From a virus: a stretch of DNA of 24,123 bases. Below are positions 23,581 to 24,123 of the stretch, in pieces (position 1 is the stretch's first letter; each line of letters begins with the position of its first letter). Under the pieces are notes generated by a model, which was not told where the DNA came from, made no database searches, and worked only from the letters and a program-made list of their open reading frames with translations. Where the stretch lies: the IMG/VR virus record IMGVR_UViG_3300025120_000537, positions 1 through 24,123 of that record, one strand, 5' to 3'. A program made the translations under genes and the position numbers.

Positions 23581-24123
23581 GTCCCTCCGTTATTTCTGTT
23601 AAACACGCTGTGTCATTGTCAAAATATAATGTTCCACATTTGCCAGTGTCACCAGTGTGTCTATTTTTAAGTACACGTATTGTTGTGTAGTTTTTGTTCT
23701 CATCATCTTGTTGATTTTTTTCCAACGAAATAACTCCGTCACTTAATTGACTGATTGCAGCCGAGCCACGTAAACTATTTAATGATGTTTGTAATCCGTC
23801 TTCGTAACCTTTGTTACCTTCTGGTCTTCTTAAATGATTAACAACAAATAAACCTATGCCAGTAGACTCAACTAAACTTCTTAGCTTTGTCATTGTGACA
23901 TCAATTAATTTTCGTTCATCAAAACTTTCTAGTCCACTAATTACAATTGATAAGTGGTCAAGTATAATCCATTTTACATTTAAACCTTTTGCAAGGTATT
24001 GAATTTTAGATAATAAATTGTCTGATTGTGTTGAACCAAAATGGTCAAACATATAAAACAAACCACTACCAACTGTAGAGTCAAAACTTTTTTTAAATTC
24101 TTCTTTGTTAACGTTGTCTTTAG
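23564..24123 (-). CDS. DNA helicase (T7 gp4-like), C-terminal part, cut by the right edge
   Basis: The frame is open to the window end, giving the last 185 codons; the true start lies outside. It aligns well with the T7 gp4 helicase domain: Walker B region VKWIILDHLSIVISG, LFVVNHLRRPEG, SLRGSAAISQLSDGVISLEK, and LKNRHTGDTG whose Arg matches the T7 arginine finger. It unwinds DNA ahead of the polymerase as a hexameric ring. The chain ends GHERDF; T7 gp4 also ends in an acidic tail with terminal Phe that contacts gp5. Whether a primase domain is present cannot be seen here. Confidence 0.93.
   Translation of the reverse strand, partial: KDNVNKEEFKKSFDSTVGSGLFYMFDHFGSTQSDNLLSKIQYLAKGLNVKWIILDHLSIVISGLESFDERKLIDVTMTKLRSLVESTGIGLFVVNHLRRPEGNKGYEDGLQTSLNSLRGSAAISQLSDGVISLEKNQQDDENKNYTTIRVLKNRHTGDTGKCGTLYFDNDTACLTEITEGHERDF

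Overview
The window is a compact stretch of a T7-like (autographivirus-type) podovirus genome. It is AT-rich and almost fully coding, and every gene lies on the minus strand, so the biological order runs from position 24123 down to 1. Low GC, a nucleotide-reductase module inserted between the exonuclease and the head genes, and several small proteins of a kind common in marine podoviruses suggest a marine phage, perhaps of a SAR11-type or other low-GC host. The host is an inference; nothing in the window proves it.

Reading in the direction of transcription: (1) 24123-20234, DNA replication: the C-terminal part of the gp4-type helicase, two small unknown proteins, a gp5-type DNA polymerase, a probable PD-(D/E)XK nuclease and a gp6-type 5'-3' exonuclease. 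(2) 20246-16943, nucleotide supply: a DUF3310 protein, ribonucleotide reductase large subunit (NrdA), two tiny coupled genes (a 55-aa basic protein and a 56-aa membrane protein) and the small subunit (NrdB). (3) 16915-12400, head: three small proteins (two resembling T7 gp6.7 and gp7.3), portal, scaffold, two small conserved proteins and the major capsid protein. (4) 12316-1406, tail and internal core: gp11, gp12, gp13, gp14 and gp15 equivalents, and a gp16 equivalent carried on two genes, the first with a phage-lysozyme-like N-terminus. (5) 1365-1, the N-terminal part of the tail fiber, running off the left edge.

Genes are tightly coupled: TAATG and ATGA stop/start overlaps are frequent. Three non-coding places stand out. 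A 17-bp sequence is repeated exactly in the two spacers at 1384-1400 and 16925-16941 and is the best candidate for a phage RNA polymerase promoter. A 143-bp structured leader precedes the capsid gene. A strong hairpin follows the capsid gene, where T7 has its T-phi terminator. Terminase, RNA polymerase, SSB, holin and amidase are not in the window and would lie beyond its ends. No tRNA, CRISPR array, insertion sequence or integrase was seen.
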